A stretch of DNA of 48,075 nt. Source: Thermodesulfobacteriota bacterium. GTDB taxonomy: Bacteria; Desulfobacterota; Anaeroferrophillalia; Anaeroferrophillales; Tharpellaceae. The notes below the pieces were generated by a model. It ran no database searches. It was not told the origin of the DNA and worked only from the letters and a program-made list of their open reading frames with translations. Every line of letters starts with the position of its first letter. The first letter of the stretch is position 1. Shown piece by piece: positions 1 to 10,412 of the stretch. A program made the position numbers and the translations under genes. Location: assembly GCA_024762675.1 (NCBI GenBank), contig JANTGZ010000008.1, positions 1 through 48,075 on the forward strand. The letters run 5' to 3'.

Positions 1-1437
1 GATAATCTCGGCCTCTTTCTCATGAAATTTAGCATTCAAAACTTCATGCTTGATACCTTTGCGCTTGAGAACCCTGCCTAAATGTTCCGAGTCTTCAATA
101 GAAATCGTTCCAACCAGGGCCGGCTGTCCCGCCTCATGACAGGCAACGATCTCTTCAACGACGGCATTATATTTTTCCTTTCCGGTCTTGAAGATCACAT
201 CAGGATTATCTTGCCTTATCATCGGCATGTTAGTGGGCACGACAACCACGGCAAGACCATAGGTCTGGGAAAATTCAACGGCCTCGGTATCGGCGGTCCC
301 GGTCATCCCGGCCAATTTTTCATACATGCGAAAATAGTTCTGAAAGGTAACACCCGCCAGAGTCTGATTCTCACGCTCGATCTTGACCCCCTCCTTGGCT
401 TCAAGAGCCTGATGCAGGCCATCGCTATAACGACGCCCGTCCATCAAACGCCCGGTAAACTCATCGACAATAACGACTTTGTCATCCTTGACCACATAAT
501 CAACATCCCGCTTGAAAAGCACATGTGCCTTTAAGGCCTGATTGACATGATGCAAGGTTTCTATCTGGGCCGGTTCATAGATATTATTGACCTTGAGCAG
601 TGCTTCAACTTGTGCGACACCGGCCTCCGTCAAGGTCGCTGAGCGACTCTTCTCATCAAGTTCATAATCGGTCGCTTCGGCCTGGGCCTGATTACGCTGT
701 ATCAATTTACGCATCGCCTTATCAATAACATAGTACTTTTCGGTACTGTCATCGGTAGGCCCGGAGATAATCAGCGGGGTTCGCGCCTCATCAATAAGAA
801 TACTGTCGACCTCATCGACAATCGCGTAATAGAGCGGTCTCTGCGCATAATCTTCAAGAGAAAACTTCATATTATCGCGCAGATAGTCGAAACCGAACTC
901 ATTATTAGTACCATAGGTAATGTCAGCGCCATAAGCAGTCTGGCGCTGCTGATCATCGAGCTCATGCAAAATAGCCCCAACCGAAAGCCCCAGGAATTCA
1001 TAAATCGTTCCCATCCAGGCGGCATCACGACGTGCCAGATAATCATTTACAGTTACAACATGTACCCCTTTACCAGCCAAAGCATTCAGGTAGACCGGCA
1101 TGGTCGCAGCCAAGGTTTTCCCCTCCCCGGTTTTCATCTCGGCGATTTTTCCGTCATGAAGAACGATACCACCCATGATCTGAGAATCAAAATGCCGCAT
1201 CCCCAAAGTCCGCACCGAGGCTTCACGGACCACAGCAAAGGCTTCAGGCAAGAGTTCATCGAGGGTTTCACCCTCTTTGAAGCGTTCCTTAAACTCCAGG
1301 GTTTTAGCCTGTAACTGACTATCCGAGAGAGTTTTAAGTCCCTCCTCTTCCCGATTCACCTGATCGACCAGGGCTTTCATAGCTTTTATTTCACGATCAT
1401 TTTTGCTGCCAAATACTTTTTTCAGGATATTTACCAT
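1..1437 (-). CDS. secA: Preprotein translocase subunit SecA (N-terminal part; gene continues beyond window start)
   Basis: Reverse-strand reading [28 protein letters not shown]...[37 protein letters not shown]...; Walker A MKTGEGKT and DEAD-like [19 protein letters not shown] motifs; open to the window edge, so absent from the ORF track. Confidence 0.97.
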   Translation of the reverse strand, partial: MVNILKKVFGSKNDREIKAMKALVDQVNREEEGLKTLSDSQLQAKTLEFKERFKEGETLDELLPEAFAVVREASVRTLGMRHFDSQIMGGIVLHDGKIAEMKTGEGKTLAATMPVYLNALAGKGVHVVTVNDYLARRDAAWMGTIYEFLGLSVGAILHELDDQQRQTAYGADITYGTNNEFGFDYLRDNMKFSLEDYAQRPLYYAIVDEVDSILIDEARTPLIISGPTDDSTEKYYVIDKAMRKLIQRNQAQAEATDYELDEKSRSATLTEAGVAQVEALLKVNNIYEPAQIETLHHVNQALKAHVLFKRDVDYVVKDDKVVIVDEFTGRLMDGRRYSDGLHQALEAKEGVKIERENQTLAGVTFQNYFRMYEKLAGMTGTADTEAVEFSQTYGLAVVVVPTNMPMIRQDNPDVIFKTGKEKYNAVVEEIVACHEAGQPALVGTISIEDSEHLGRVLKRKGIKHEVLNAKFHEKEAEII

Positions 1438-1561
1438 TAAGCCACAACCTCTTTAAAAAAACAAAAAGCCCCCGCAAAATTACGCCAGACGGCGTTTCAC
1501 GAGGACCATTATTTCCATGCCTGACGGCCTTTAAAAAAAATTTAAGGTTATTAAATATGTC

Positions 1562-2491
1562 TCAATCCAACAGATAGTCAACCGGATTTACCGCTTTACC
1601 GTTTAACACAACCTCGTAATGAAGGTGGGGACCTGTACTGCGCCCAGTGTTGCCGAGAAGCCCCAGCTCCTGACCACGAATCACCGAATCTCCATTTTGG
1701 ACATCTATCTTTGAAAGATGTCCATACTTGGTCACCTTGCCCAAACCGTGATCGACGATCACCATTTTCCCATAGCCGCCTTTATAGCCGGCAAAAACAA
1801 CTTGGCCATCGGCAGATACCACGACCGGGGTACCAGCCCGATTGACAATATCAATTCCTTTATGGAGTTCACGACGACCAGTAAAAGGGGATACTCGATA
1901 GCCGAAACGAGAGCTGATCCAACCACGCACCGGCCACACCGACGGAGTGAAATTAAGTAACGTCTGCTGTTCTTTAAGGTGAGTGCTCAAATGCCCAAGT
2001 TCGCCCTCTTCACAGGCGATATCAAGCTCTAAACGTTGCAATTCCCGATGCATACGAGACAGTTGCTGTTTACGTTCGGCATCGATACTGGAAACTGTCA
2101 ATTCGGCAGCCAGGGGATCAGGCCCACCGACACTCCGGGTCTCCACCTGCCCCGGCATAATCGCCAGGTTGGCCATGACCTTAACCCGGGCATTACTCTC
2201 TTTCAACTTTGTAAACTGATCGGAGATATCAGTCATACGCTGCGAAAAAAAATTTATCTGCTTCTCAAGTTCACGATTCTTCTTTGCCAGGCGACTGTAA
2301 TCATTGATATTATTTAAATTAACCAGGTATAGAGCGATGGCTACCAGAGCCCCCAGGAAAAGGGCACAAAGCCCAGGGGCAATCATCCACAGGGCTCTTC
2401 TTGCCTCTTTTACCGGCATGGTCAATTTACGATGCACGCCACTTCCGGTTCTAAAAAGCACCAGCGTATACCGATCTTTAGACTTCATCAA
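1562..2491 (-). CDS. M23 family murein metallopeptidase with N-terminal TM segment and coiled coil
   Basis: ORF with SRFGYRVSPFTGRRELHKGIDI and GRSTGPHLHYEV (LytM/peptidase M23 motifs); TM near N-terminus. Confidence 0.93.
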   Translation of the reverse strand: MMKSKDRYTLVLFRTGSGVHRKLTMPVKEARRALWMIAPGLCALFLGALVAIALYLVNLNNINDYSRLAKKNRELEKQINFFSQRMTDISDQFTKLKESNARVKVMANLAIMPGQVETRSVGGPDPLAAELTVSSIDAERKQQLSRMHRELQRLELDIACEEGELGHLSTHLKEQQTLLNFTPSVWPVRGWISSRFGYRVSPFTGRRELHKGIDIVNRAGTPVVVSADGQVVFAGYKGGYGKMVIVDHGLGKVTKYGHLSKIDVQNGDSVIRGQELGLLGNTGRSTGPHLHYEVVLNGKAVNPVDYLLD

Positions 2492-2781
2492 GATAATCCA
2501 TCCTCAAGTTTTCCGACTTCATAAAAAAATCCATCAATCAAGTTTTTCTAAATCAATGATTGGCTTCATGCTGTTTATTCTTATAGTTATAACAGCCCCT
2601 TTAAATCGGGCTATCCTAAATAGCAAAATGTTGCCCGATTGTCAATATTTTAGCTTTTCCTCGTAATCTTGTCAAACCTGATTGTATATGTTAAACAAGA
2701 TGAATTAGAGATGTAAACCACCAACAACTGATGGCTAAGTTAAAATTACGCCATCCCGAGACTTCTTTCAGGAAAACGTCC

Positions 2782-4176
2782 ATGATCAGCGTTGCTATCA
2801 ATCAGGAACAAACTGAAGCCCGGCTCTCGATAAGCCCCGACCCGGAAAACCCGAGTACAGTTACAACTGAGCAACTGATTGCGGCCCTCAAAGCAAATAA
2901 CGTCGTCACGGGAATCAGCAAAAAGAACCTGGTTGCCATCCGCGATAAATTCAATCATCAACCTACCAAGACTCTCAGCACTATTATAGCCCGTGCTCTG
3001 CCTAAAAAACCGGTATCCCAACACCGCTATATATTTAATTTTACCACCAACAAAAATATCGGCCGACTCCAGGGCGCTGACCAGATTGACTATAAGAATA
3101 AAGGGGTGATCAAATCATTCAAGCCGGGAGAAACTCTACTTGAGATCAAACTTGGCCATGAAGGCACTCCCGGCCGGCTTATAGACGGCACCATTGTAAA
3201 AAATGAGCCGCTAAAACCTTTGGTCAACTACAAAACCGGTCTCGGCGTCACCCTTGCACAGGATGGCACCGAGCTCCTCTACAAAGCAACTGCCACCGGG
3301 CAACCGCTGCTGATTGACGACACCTTAAGTATCTCGGAAACTTTTCATCTGGATGGTGATGTCGATCTTGAAACCGGCCATATCAAGTTTGAGGGTCCCG
3401 TAGAGATCAGCGGCAACCTACTGGCCGAGTTTCACATCGCCTCTAATTCTGATATCTTTATCGGCAATACCGTCAGTGGCTCGATCCAGACCAAAGGCAA
3501 CCTAACTTCAAACGGTGGGATCATTGGCAGCGAAACTGAAAAAATTGCGATTGGGGGTGACCTTAATTGTGAATACATTTCGGCCGTCAGCCGGCTCCAG
3601 ACCGGCGGAGCTGTCACCGTGGCAAAGCACATTATCAACAGCCATGTCATCTCCGGAAAAACCGTCAGTTGCCAGGAGATGATTACCGGTGACAGCAAGA
3701 TTATCGCTTTTTATGGAGTAACTTGCGGAGAACTGGGCAGCGACCAGGGAAGTCGAACCACGATCGAGATAGGCGGTGCCCTCAATTTGAAGGAGAAAAT
3801 CAAAAAAATTGATGAATACCTGGAACCTCTTATCACTCAATCGATCGCCATGGTGGACGAACTTGGCCTGCAGGTCTTGATGAAAAAGGACACCTCTTCC
3901 CTCCCTGAAGAGAAACGGCCCGAAGCGGAAAAGACACTCCAAAGATATCTTGAAACAGAGGAACAAGTCGCCCGCTTAAAGGAGAAGAAGAGTGCGCTTG
4001 AAGAAAAAGTGGAAGCCGGACTCAAAGCCAGGCTCACCGTCAAGCAGTGTACCTATCCCGGAACCACAATCAAGATCGGCCTCGAAACCTATGTTGTAGA
4101 ACGAAGCATCAGTGGACCGGTCGATTTTTTTCTCGATAAAACAAGCAAGACTATCACCTTTGAACGATTGTCATAA
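2782..4176 (+). CDS. FapA/DUF342 family protein (ORF track start 2731; start at ATG 2782 is plausible)
   Basis: DUF342-type repeats (DGDVDLETGHIKFEGPVEISGNLL, ...GVTCGELGSDQGSRTTIEIG); the upstream 5' part of the ORF overlaps a repeat-like palindrome. Confidence 0.85.
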   Translation: MISVAINQEQTEARLSISPDPENPSTVTTEQLIAALKANNVVTGISKKNLVAIRDKFNHQPTKTLSTIIARALPKKPVSQHRYIFNFTTNKNIGRLQGADQIDYKNKGVIKSFKPGETLLEIKLGHEGTPGRLIDGTIVKNEPLKPLVNYKTGLGVTLAQDGTELLYKATATGQPLLIDDTLSISETFHLDGDVDLETGHIKFEGPVEISGNLLAEFHIASNSDIFIGNTVSGSIQTKGNLTSNGGIIGSETEKIAIGGDLNCEYISAVSRLQTGGAVTVAKHIINSHVISGKTVSCQEMITGDSKIIAFYGVTCGELGSDQGSRTTIEIGGALNLKEKIKKIDEYLEPLITQSIAMVDELGLQVLMKKDTSSLPEEKRPEAEKTLQRYLETEEQVARLKEKKSALEEKVEAGLKARLTVKQCTYPGTTIKIGLETYVVERSISGPVDFFLDKTSKTITFERLS

Positions 4177-4295
4177 ACCTGGCCAGACGATACCGAAAGC
4201 AAACTGGCTGCAAGGTTCAAGGTTCATCACAAGGTAAAGATGAAGGCCCTCCATTTACGCTTTACTCACTCCCCCTCCTGTGTTAAAAAGCCACC

Positions 4296-5168
4296 ATGCA
4301 AAGCATCGGAATAATCACCAAACACAAAAATCAGCGGGCGCTTAAAACCGGGATCAAGCTAAGTGAGTGGCTTATTGAACGTGGACTTTGCGTACTTTGT
4401 GAAGAGGAGCTGGCGACTCCGTTAAAACTCGAAAGTCTCACAAAGGCGGAGCTCTCTGAACAAGCCGACTTGATTGTTGTCCTGGGTGGGGACGGCACCA
4501 TGCTCAGCCTCGCCCGCCACATAAAACGCAGCGATCTGCCGGTTCTCGGAGTCAACCTGGGAGGGCTGGGTTTTTTGACGGCCATCACCCTGGATGAACT
4601 TTTCAAAGTCATCGTGGAGGTCCTGTCCGGTAATTTTTCCTTAAGCCCCCGCATGATCCTCAGAATAACTCTCTACCGCCAGGATAAACCTGCCTCAAAC
4701 CATTACGTACTCAATGACGTCGTCATCAATAAAGGGGCGATGGCTCGTATAATAGATCTGAAAACGGTTATCGACGACAAGCTCGTCAACACCTTCAAAG
4801 CTGACGGCTTGATCTTTTCGACCCCGACCGGTTCCACTGGCTACTCTCTATCAGCTGGAGGCCCGATCGTCTACCCTACCTTAAACAGCATTACGATCGC
4901 CCCGATATGCCCTCATACACTCACCAATCGACCCCTAATTGTGCCCCCCGAGGTCACGATTGAAACAACCCTGACCTCAACTGACAGCGATGATGTTTTC
5001 TTAACCCTTGATGGTCAGGTCGGTTTTTCAATGCAACCTCTCGATAAAGTCACTATCACAAGAGCAAATTACAACATCAGCCTCATCGCCTCACCGAGCA
5101 AGACCTATTTTGAAGTTCTACGCAACAAACTCAAATGGGGCGAACGCTACCATAACCTGAACATCTAG
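4296..5168 (+). CDS. nadK: NAD(+) kinase
   Basis: LIVVLGGDGTMLSLAR GGDGT motif; DGLIFSTPTGSTGYSLSAGGPIV. Confidence 0.96.
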   Translation: MQSIGIITKHKNQRALKTGIKLSEWLIERGLCVLCEEELATPLKLESLTKAELSEQADLIVVLGGDGTMLSLARHIKRSDLPVLGVNLGGLGFLTAITLDELFKVIVEVLSGNFSLSPRMILRITLYRQDKPASNHYVLNDVVINKGAMARIIDLKTVIDDKLVNTFKADGLIFSTPTGSTGYSLSAGGPIVYPTLNSITIAPICPHTLTNRPLIVPPEVTIETTLTSTDSDDVFLTLDGQVGFSMQPLDKVTITRANYNISLIASPSKTYFEVLRNKLKWGERYHNLNI

Positions 5169-5232
5169 TCCGACATAGCCGAAACTAAACAAGTCCTCAA
5201 TTTAGACGTCAGAATCAATTTTCCGATACCCT

Positions 5233-6924
5233 ATGCTTAAACACCTGACCATCAGTAATTTTAAACTGATAGATCACATCGAATGCGATTTCAATGCCGG
5301 CTTAACTGTTCTGACCGGCGAAACCGGGGCCGGGAAATCGATTATCTTGAGTGCCCTGATTACCCTTCTGGAGGGCAAGCCGGGCTCTGACATTTTCCAC
5401 GACGTAAATCAGCCGGTAATTATCAGCGCCATCTTCTCTATACCGCAAAATCCGGCTTTCAATTCACAGCTTAACGATCTCGGCTTTGCCAGCGACCATG
5501 ATGAAATCATCCTGCGCCGCCACATCAGCCGCAAAAGCCACGGCGGTATTAATAACCGCATCTACTTAAACGACCAGCCGACAACCGGCAACACGGTCAC
5601 CTCTCTGGCCGCCCATCTGATTGAATTTGTCGACCAACACCAACAGCAAAGCTTACGCAACCCCCGAGAGCCCCTGCGCCTGCTGGACGTTTATGGCAGC
5701 CTGCTACCTTTAAAAAATGAGTACTGTAATCTTTTTCGCGAATACCAAGAGCACGAACGCAGGCTTGAGCAGTGGCAACAGAAACTAAGCGAGGCAGCCC
5801 GGCAAATAGATTATTACACTCATCAATTCACAGAGCTTAACGACGCCCGCCTTGATCCCCAGGAAGAAAACGAACTCCTGGCCCTGCGCCGGCAATACCA
5901 GCAGATCGGCAAACTTCAAGAGCTGACCCGAGAAGCCGAAGAGATCAGTTACTCGAATGACAGCTCCATAATTGACAACTGTTATCGTCTGCTTGAAATT
6001 TTCGCAGAACTGTCAAGCCGGGATGCCGAAGCACCCCGGGCGGAAGAGACCTTAACCGGGATCATTGACGGCCTCCAGGAGATCTGCAAAGAAAACCGCA
6101 ACTACACGGCTCGCCTGGAGATCGACGAACAGACTATCGAAGAGACCGAAGAGCGACTGGCCGTTCTGGAACGCCTCAAACGAAAATTCGCTACCGATAT
6201 AGATGGCCTGATTGAGTTGCATAAAGAACTTGAAGAGAGGGTCAAAGGCTGGGAGAATCGCGATAGTGAAAAAGATAACCTGACCCTTGAACTTGCGAAA
6301 AAAAGAGAGAAGATGTTGAATGCGGCCGAAAAACTTGGCCGGGCCCGCCTGGAACAGGGAGAGATTCTGGCCCAAACCGTAACCGAACACCTGCACGATC
6401 TCAACTTGGACAAAGCCCGTTTTCTCATAGAGAGTGAAGATGTCCCCTGCTCGGCCACCGGCAAGGATCACATCACCTTTCGCTTTAGTGCAAACCCCGG
6501 TGAAGCGCCGGCCCCAATTGGAAACATCGCCTCCGGTGGGGAACTCTCCCGACTTTTACTGGCTCTAAAAACCGCGCTAGCCCATCGTTATCAGCTGCCG
6601 ACTATGATCTTTGACGAAGTCGACACCGGTCTTGGCGGAGGCACGGCTGCCGCTGTAGGCCGCAAAATCGCCGACATCGCAAAAAACTGCCAGGTTCTTA
6701 CCGTAACCCATCTACCACAGGTTGCGGCTTATGCTGACCAGCACTTTATCATTGATAAAATAAGTTGCCCGGATAAAGAGCAAACCAAGATCCAACTTAT
6801 CAAAATTGCCCCGGAAAAAGAGCAGGACAGAATCCGTGAACTGGCGCGCATGGGCAGTGGCGAAGAGATCACTAAAGAGGCCGAAGAGCACGCCAGGGCC
6901 TTACGCAAAGAAGCCGGAAAATAG
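5233..6924 (+). CDS. recN: DNA repair protein RecN
   Basis: MLKHLTISNFKLIDHIECDFNAGLTVLTGETGAGKSII; C-terminal IASGGELSRLLLALK and MIFDEVDTGLGGGTAAAVG. Confidence 0.97.
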   Translation: MLKHLTISNFKLIDHIECDFNAGLTVLTGETGAGKSIILSALITLLEGKPGSDIFHDVNQPVIISAIFSIPQNPAFNSQLNDLGFASDHDEIILRRHISRKSHGGINNRIYLNDQPTTGNTVTSLAAHLIEFVDQHQQQSLRNPREPLRLLDVYGSLLPLKNEYCNLFREYQEHERRLEQWQQKLSEAARQIDYYTHQFTELNDARLDPQEENELLALRRQYQQIGKLQELTREAEEISYSNDSSIIDNCYRLLEIFAELSSRDAEAPRAEETLTGIIDGLQEICKENRNYTARLEIDEQTIEETEERLAVLERLKRKFATDIDGLIELHKELEERVKGWENRDSEKDNLTLELAKKREKMLNAAEKLGRARLEQGEILAQTVTEHLHDLNLDKARFLIESEDVPCSATGKDHITFRFSANPGEAPAPIGNIASGGELSRLLLALKTALAHRYQLPTMIFDEVDTGLGGGTAAAVGRKIADIAKNCQVLTVTHLPQVAAYADQHFIIDKISCPDKEQTKIQLIKIAPEKEQDRIRELARMGSGEEITKEAEEHARALRKEAGK

Positions 6925-6946
6925 TTTCACAAAAAAACTATTTTTT
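6918..6946 (+). terminator. Putative intrinsic terminator of recN, overlapping its stop codon
   Basis: AAAATAGTTT-CACAAAA-AAACTATTTT stem (10 bp) followed by T residues. Confidence 0.55.
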
Positions 6947-7000
6947 AGACTGAGCGCGACAGCCACTTATTAATCGGACATTGAAAAAGGATAAGATCAG

Positions 7001-7450
7001 ATGATTCGCCGAGCCACCATACAAGATGTCAAGACCATCCATAATGCTCTCGAACACTACGCTAAAGAGGGCCTGCTGTTGCCCCGTTCCCTTAGTGACC
7101 TATATGATAACCTTAGAGATTTTATCCTCTACCAGAAAAAAGGAGAAGTTTTCGGCGTCAGCGCCCTGCATGTCTGTTGGGAGAATTTGGGGGAGATTCG
7201 CTCACTCGCCGTCCTGCCGCCCCATACAAAACAGGGAATCGGTCGGCAACTGGTCAACGACTGCGAAAAGGACGCCGCCGAACTGGGTTTGAAAAAGGTC
7301 TTCACCCTGACCTATCAGGAGAGTTTTTTTACCGGCCTCGGCTATCAAACTATCGACAAAAGCCAACTCCCTCATAAAGTCTGGGGAGACTGTCTGAAAT
7401 GTGTCAAATTTCCAGATTGTGATGAGATCGCCATGATCAAAACACTCTAA
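7001..7450 (+). CDS. Short GNAT N-acetyltransferase (ArgA-like amino-acid acetyltransferase)
   Basis: GNAT core EIRSLAVLPPHTKQGIGRQLV; C-terminal LPHKVWGDCLKCVKFPDCDEIAM typical of short ArgA-like NAGS. Confidence 0.85.
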   Translation: MIRRATIQDVKTIHNALEHYAKEGLLLPRSLSDLYDNLRDFILYQKKGEVFGVSALHVCWENLGEIRSLAVLPPHTKQGIGRQLVNDCEKDAAELGLKKVFTLTYQESFFTGLGYQTIDKSQLPHKVWGDCLKCVKFPDCDEIAMIKTL

Positions 7451-7530
7451 ATCCCGCAACCCAAATAGGCTTTATCGGCCCGCACCCAAGGGCACTTCCA
7501 AGGTCGCAAATTAGTGCTCTTATCAGAACA

Positions 7531-8814
7531 CTAAAGGCCGTCTTCTTCCCCAACCACCCGATTACGCCCGGCATTCTTAGCTCGATAGAGAGCTTTATCA
7601 ACCCTTTCAACATAATCTTCCAGGGTATCATCCTCCTTAAGGCTCCCCACCCCGAGACTGATGGTCACCGAAAAAGGTTTTCCTTTATAGGTAAAACGGC
7701 TGACTTCAACCTTTTGCCGAATACGTTCCGCCACATCCAGAGCGTTCCGATAAGGGGTATGCGGTAAAATCAGGGCGAATTCCTCACCACCATAACGAGC
7801 CAGAACATCGATCTCGCGGATCTCTTTCTTCATCACATCACTTAAAATCCGCAAAACCCCATCCCCGGTTCGATGGCCATAGGTGTCATTAACCTGTTTG
7901 AAATGATCAATATCAATAATCACTAAAGCCGTCGGCCGACCATAGCGCTGGTATCCCATCATCTCCAGCTTGAGCTTTTCGTCGTAAGCTCGCCGGTTAT
8001 AGGTTCGAGTCAGGGGATCAATAATAATCTCCTGTTTAACCTTTTCCATCTGCTTTTTAAGCGTTTCAACCTTTTTGTTGGCATCATCGACCTGCTCCCG
8101 CGCCTGCTGCACATCCTCTACCATTTGCCGGGTTCGAGCCTGCAAGCCTTTAGTCTGCTGCAGCAGCAACTCACGAATCTCTTGTACCTCATGCAGGCTT
8201 TGCGCTCGCTGCAAGCGCTCAACACACTCGTCCAGGCCACTGTCAAAATCACCACTGCTGAGCAATAGACCGGAGATCGAGTCCGCCAGAATGGAGATAA
8301 TCTTCTTCAGTTCATCGCGCTCCCGTCCGGTCTCATCATCGATGAGACTATTGAGCGAAAAGAGACGTTTAAACTTGCTGACATAGCTGCTCATGGCAGC
8401 CGGGGTGGAGACCTCTTTGAGTTCTTCCCGACATTGCAAAAAGAGTTCCCGACTACTTTTTTCATGAAGCGAGAGACCTTCAATCTGATGCAGCGCCATA
8501 CCTACCAACGATTTAAACTCGTCAATCAAGCTGCGCAGATCAGTTTCAACACCAGACTGTGCTAAAAGATCATCCTTCAACCGCTGCATGGTCGCCTTAA
8601 GAAGATCAACATCAACCGGCTTCTCCTTGACAAGCAGATCTTTAACCTGCTTGTGAATACGCTTTATCTGACTCGCATTAGCAGCACCTTGCAAGGACTC
8701 AAGCAGTGACCCTAAGGCCTTGCTCGCTCCCTGATCACTCAACTGTGACCCCTGCATGGCCTTTAACAAAAAAACCGAAAGTGCCTTATACTCTTTGATC
8801 ATATCGATATTCAT
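7531..8814 (-). CDS. GGDEF-domain diguanylate cyclase with long coiled-coil N-terminal region
   Basis: DPLTRTYNRRAYDEKL...IDIDHFKQVNDTYGHRTGDGVLR...ARYGGEEFALILPHT. Confidence 0.93.
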   Translation of the reverse strand: MNIDMIKEYKALSVFLLKAMQGSQLSDQGASKALGSLLESLQGAANASQIKRIHKQVKDLLVKEKPVDVDLLKATMQRLKDDLLAQSGVETDLRSLIDEFKSLVGMALHQIEGLSLHEKSSRELFLQCREELKEVSTPAAMSSYVSKFKRLFSLNSLIDDETGRERDELKKIISILADSISGLLLSSGDFDSGLDECVERLQRAQSLHEVQEIRELLLQQTKGLQARTRQMVEDVQQAREQVDDANKKVETLKKQMEKVKQEIIIDPLTRTYNRRAYDEKLKLEMMGYQRYGRPTALVIIDIDHFKQVNDTYGHRTGDGVLRILSDVMKKEIREIDVLARYGGEEFALILPHTPYRNALDVAERIRQKVEVSRFTYKGKPFSVTISLGVGSLKEDDTLEDYVERVDKALYRAKNAGRNRVVGEEDGL

Positions 8815-8891
8815 CGGCGTAGTCCGTTTCCACCTTGAGGAGCGTCAGCTTCCAAATTGTTTTTTTTATGGAACTTCGAAGCCCTAAAATC

Positions 8892-10412
8892 CTATTCCTG
8901 TCTCAGAGGGAGAACAACCTTGAAGCAGCTCCCTTTATCTATCTCACTACTAAAACTAATCACACCTTGATGCTGAGTAACTATTGTTTGGGCCGTAAAC
9001 AGACCAAGCCCGGTCGCCCCGCCCTCGATTTTAACTTCTTTGGTCGAAAAGAAGGGATCAAATAGATATTTTTGGCAATCCGAACTGATACCGGCACCAT
9101 TATCACTAACCGAGAAATAAACTTGCTTTTCACTCTCCCGACCGGTGGTCACCACTATCCGGCCGTCATAACCTTCTGCAGATTCAAGCCGACCTTTACG
9201 CTCTCGAATCGCCTGCGCGGCATTAAGCATCAAATTCAACAAGACCTGCTGAATCTGCCCTTTTTCCATCCGCACCGAGGCCAAACCTTCCTGAAAATCC
9301 CTGACCACACTAACCTGCTCTCTTTCCAATTCATAACGGCTGAAGGAGAGAGCATCCTCAATCACCTGGTTCAAAGAGAGCGGAAACATCTCTTTGCTTT
9401 CCGGATGAGAAAAAACCATCAGATTACCGGCCATCAAGTTTAAAGCTTCAACCTGCTCTTTTAGACGGCTAAGCAGATTCTGTTCCTTCTCACGCCCTTC
9501 AGGGACCGCCTCAAAACGCATCTGCAAAAGCTGCACAACCCCATAGATAGCGGCCAAGTAGTTGTTCAGATCATGTGCAATCCCGGCAGCCATCTGACCG
9601 ATACTGGCCATCTTTTCGGTTCTTATTACCTGATCCTCCATCATCACCAAAGGACTGGTGTCCTGGATATAGATCACCGCCTCACGGCTCTGGCTCTCGC
9701 CCTCATAAAAGATCGGATAGCAGAAAATATTGACATACTCACGCCCGGCCCGGCGGCTTTCAACTCTCATAAGGTTACGACTTTTACCATCCGTCATACA
9801 TTCATGCACCACACAATCGGGACACGGACTTTTACGATCTCGAAAAACCTGATAGCAATACTTACCGACCAACTCTTTCGGTGAGGCTTTGTAGTAGGCC
9901 GCCTCAGCCCGGTTAATAGATTGAATAATAAAATTATCATCAACCAGATAGAGACCATCATCGAGAGCATCTAGAGTGCGCCGATACCGTGACCGGCTTT
10001 CGCTGATCTTGCGATTCTGCTTTTCCAGAACCCGGGAAAAATTTTCCAGTTGGCTACTTCGAGTGAGGAGCTCTTCGTACTGATCTTCCAAAAGCTTGTT
10101 TGTGCTATCCAGAACGCCGCTGTAACTGCCCATAAGTATTTCTGATATCTGCCGGTTTTCCTGGTTACCATCGACCTTATGATTTTCTATCAAAAAGACG
10201 AGTTTATCAAGATTATCCCGAACCGGCCAGACAACTTTCATCAGAAACCATAAGAGAGCAACGGCCAGAAAAATATGGAGAGCCAGGGATAGGGCGGAAG
10301 CTGAAACCGACCCCGGAAAAAGGAGCAACCCCAAGACCGCAACAACATTCAAAACGATCAGAAGTTTTATAAAAAATGTTACCCTGAGACGGGAGAAAAG
10401 ATTAGAAAACAA
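8892..10412 (-). CDS. PAS-domain sensor histidine kinase, two N-terminal TM segments (TTG start proposed at 10412; ORF track start 10514)
   Basis: H-box EKMASIGQMAAGIAHDLNNYLAAIYGVVQLL; HATPase VSDNGAGISSDCQKYLFDPFFSTKE; GGGAGG-type SD upstream of TTG at 10412; upstream extension overlaps the preceding gene. Confidence 0.9.
   Translation of the reverse strand: MFSNLFSRLRVTFFIKLLIVLNVVAVLGLLLFPGSVSASALSLALHIFLAVALLWFLMKVVWPVRDNLDKLVFLIENHKVDGNQENRQISEILMGSYSGVLDSTNKLLEDQYEELLTRSSQLENFSRVLEKQNRKISESRSRYRRTLDALDDGLYLVDDNFIIQSINRAEAAYYKASPKELVGKYCYQVFRDRKSPCPDCVVHECMTDGKSRNLMRVESRRAGREYVNIFCYPIFYEGESQSREAVIYIQDTSPLVMMEDQVIRTEKMASIGQMAAGIAHDLNNYLAAIYGVVQLLQMRFEAVPEGREKEQNLLSRLKEQVEALNLMAGNLMVFSHPESKEMFPLSLNQVIEDALSFSRYELEREQVSVVRDFQEGLASVRMEKGQIQQVLLNLMLNAAQAIRERKGRLESAEGYDGRIVVTTGRESEKQVYFSVSDNGAGISSDCQKYLFDPFFSTKEVKIEGGATGLGLFTAQTIVTQHQGVISFSSEIDKGSCFKVVLPLRQE

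Noticed and set aside
7501-7530. TTAGTGCTCT/AGAACACTAA inverted repeat between argA-like gene and diguanylate cyclase as a terminator
   Set aside because: Stem has a mismatch or G-U pair and no clear T tract; too weak to call.
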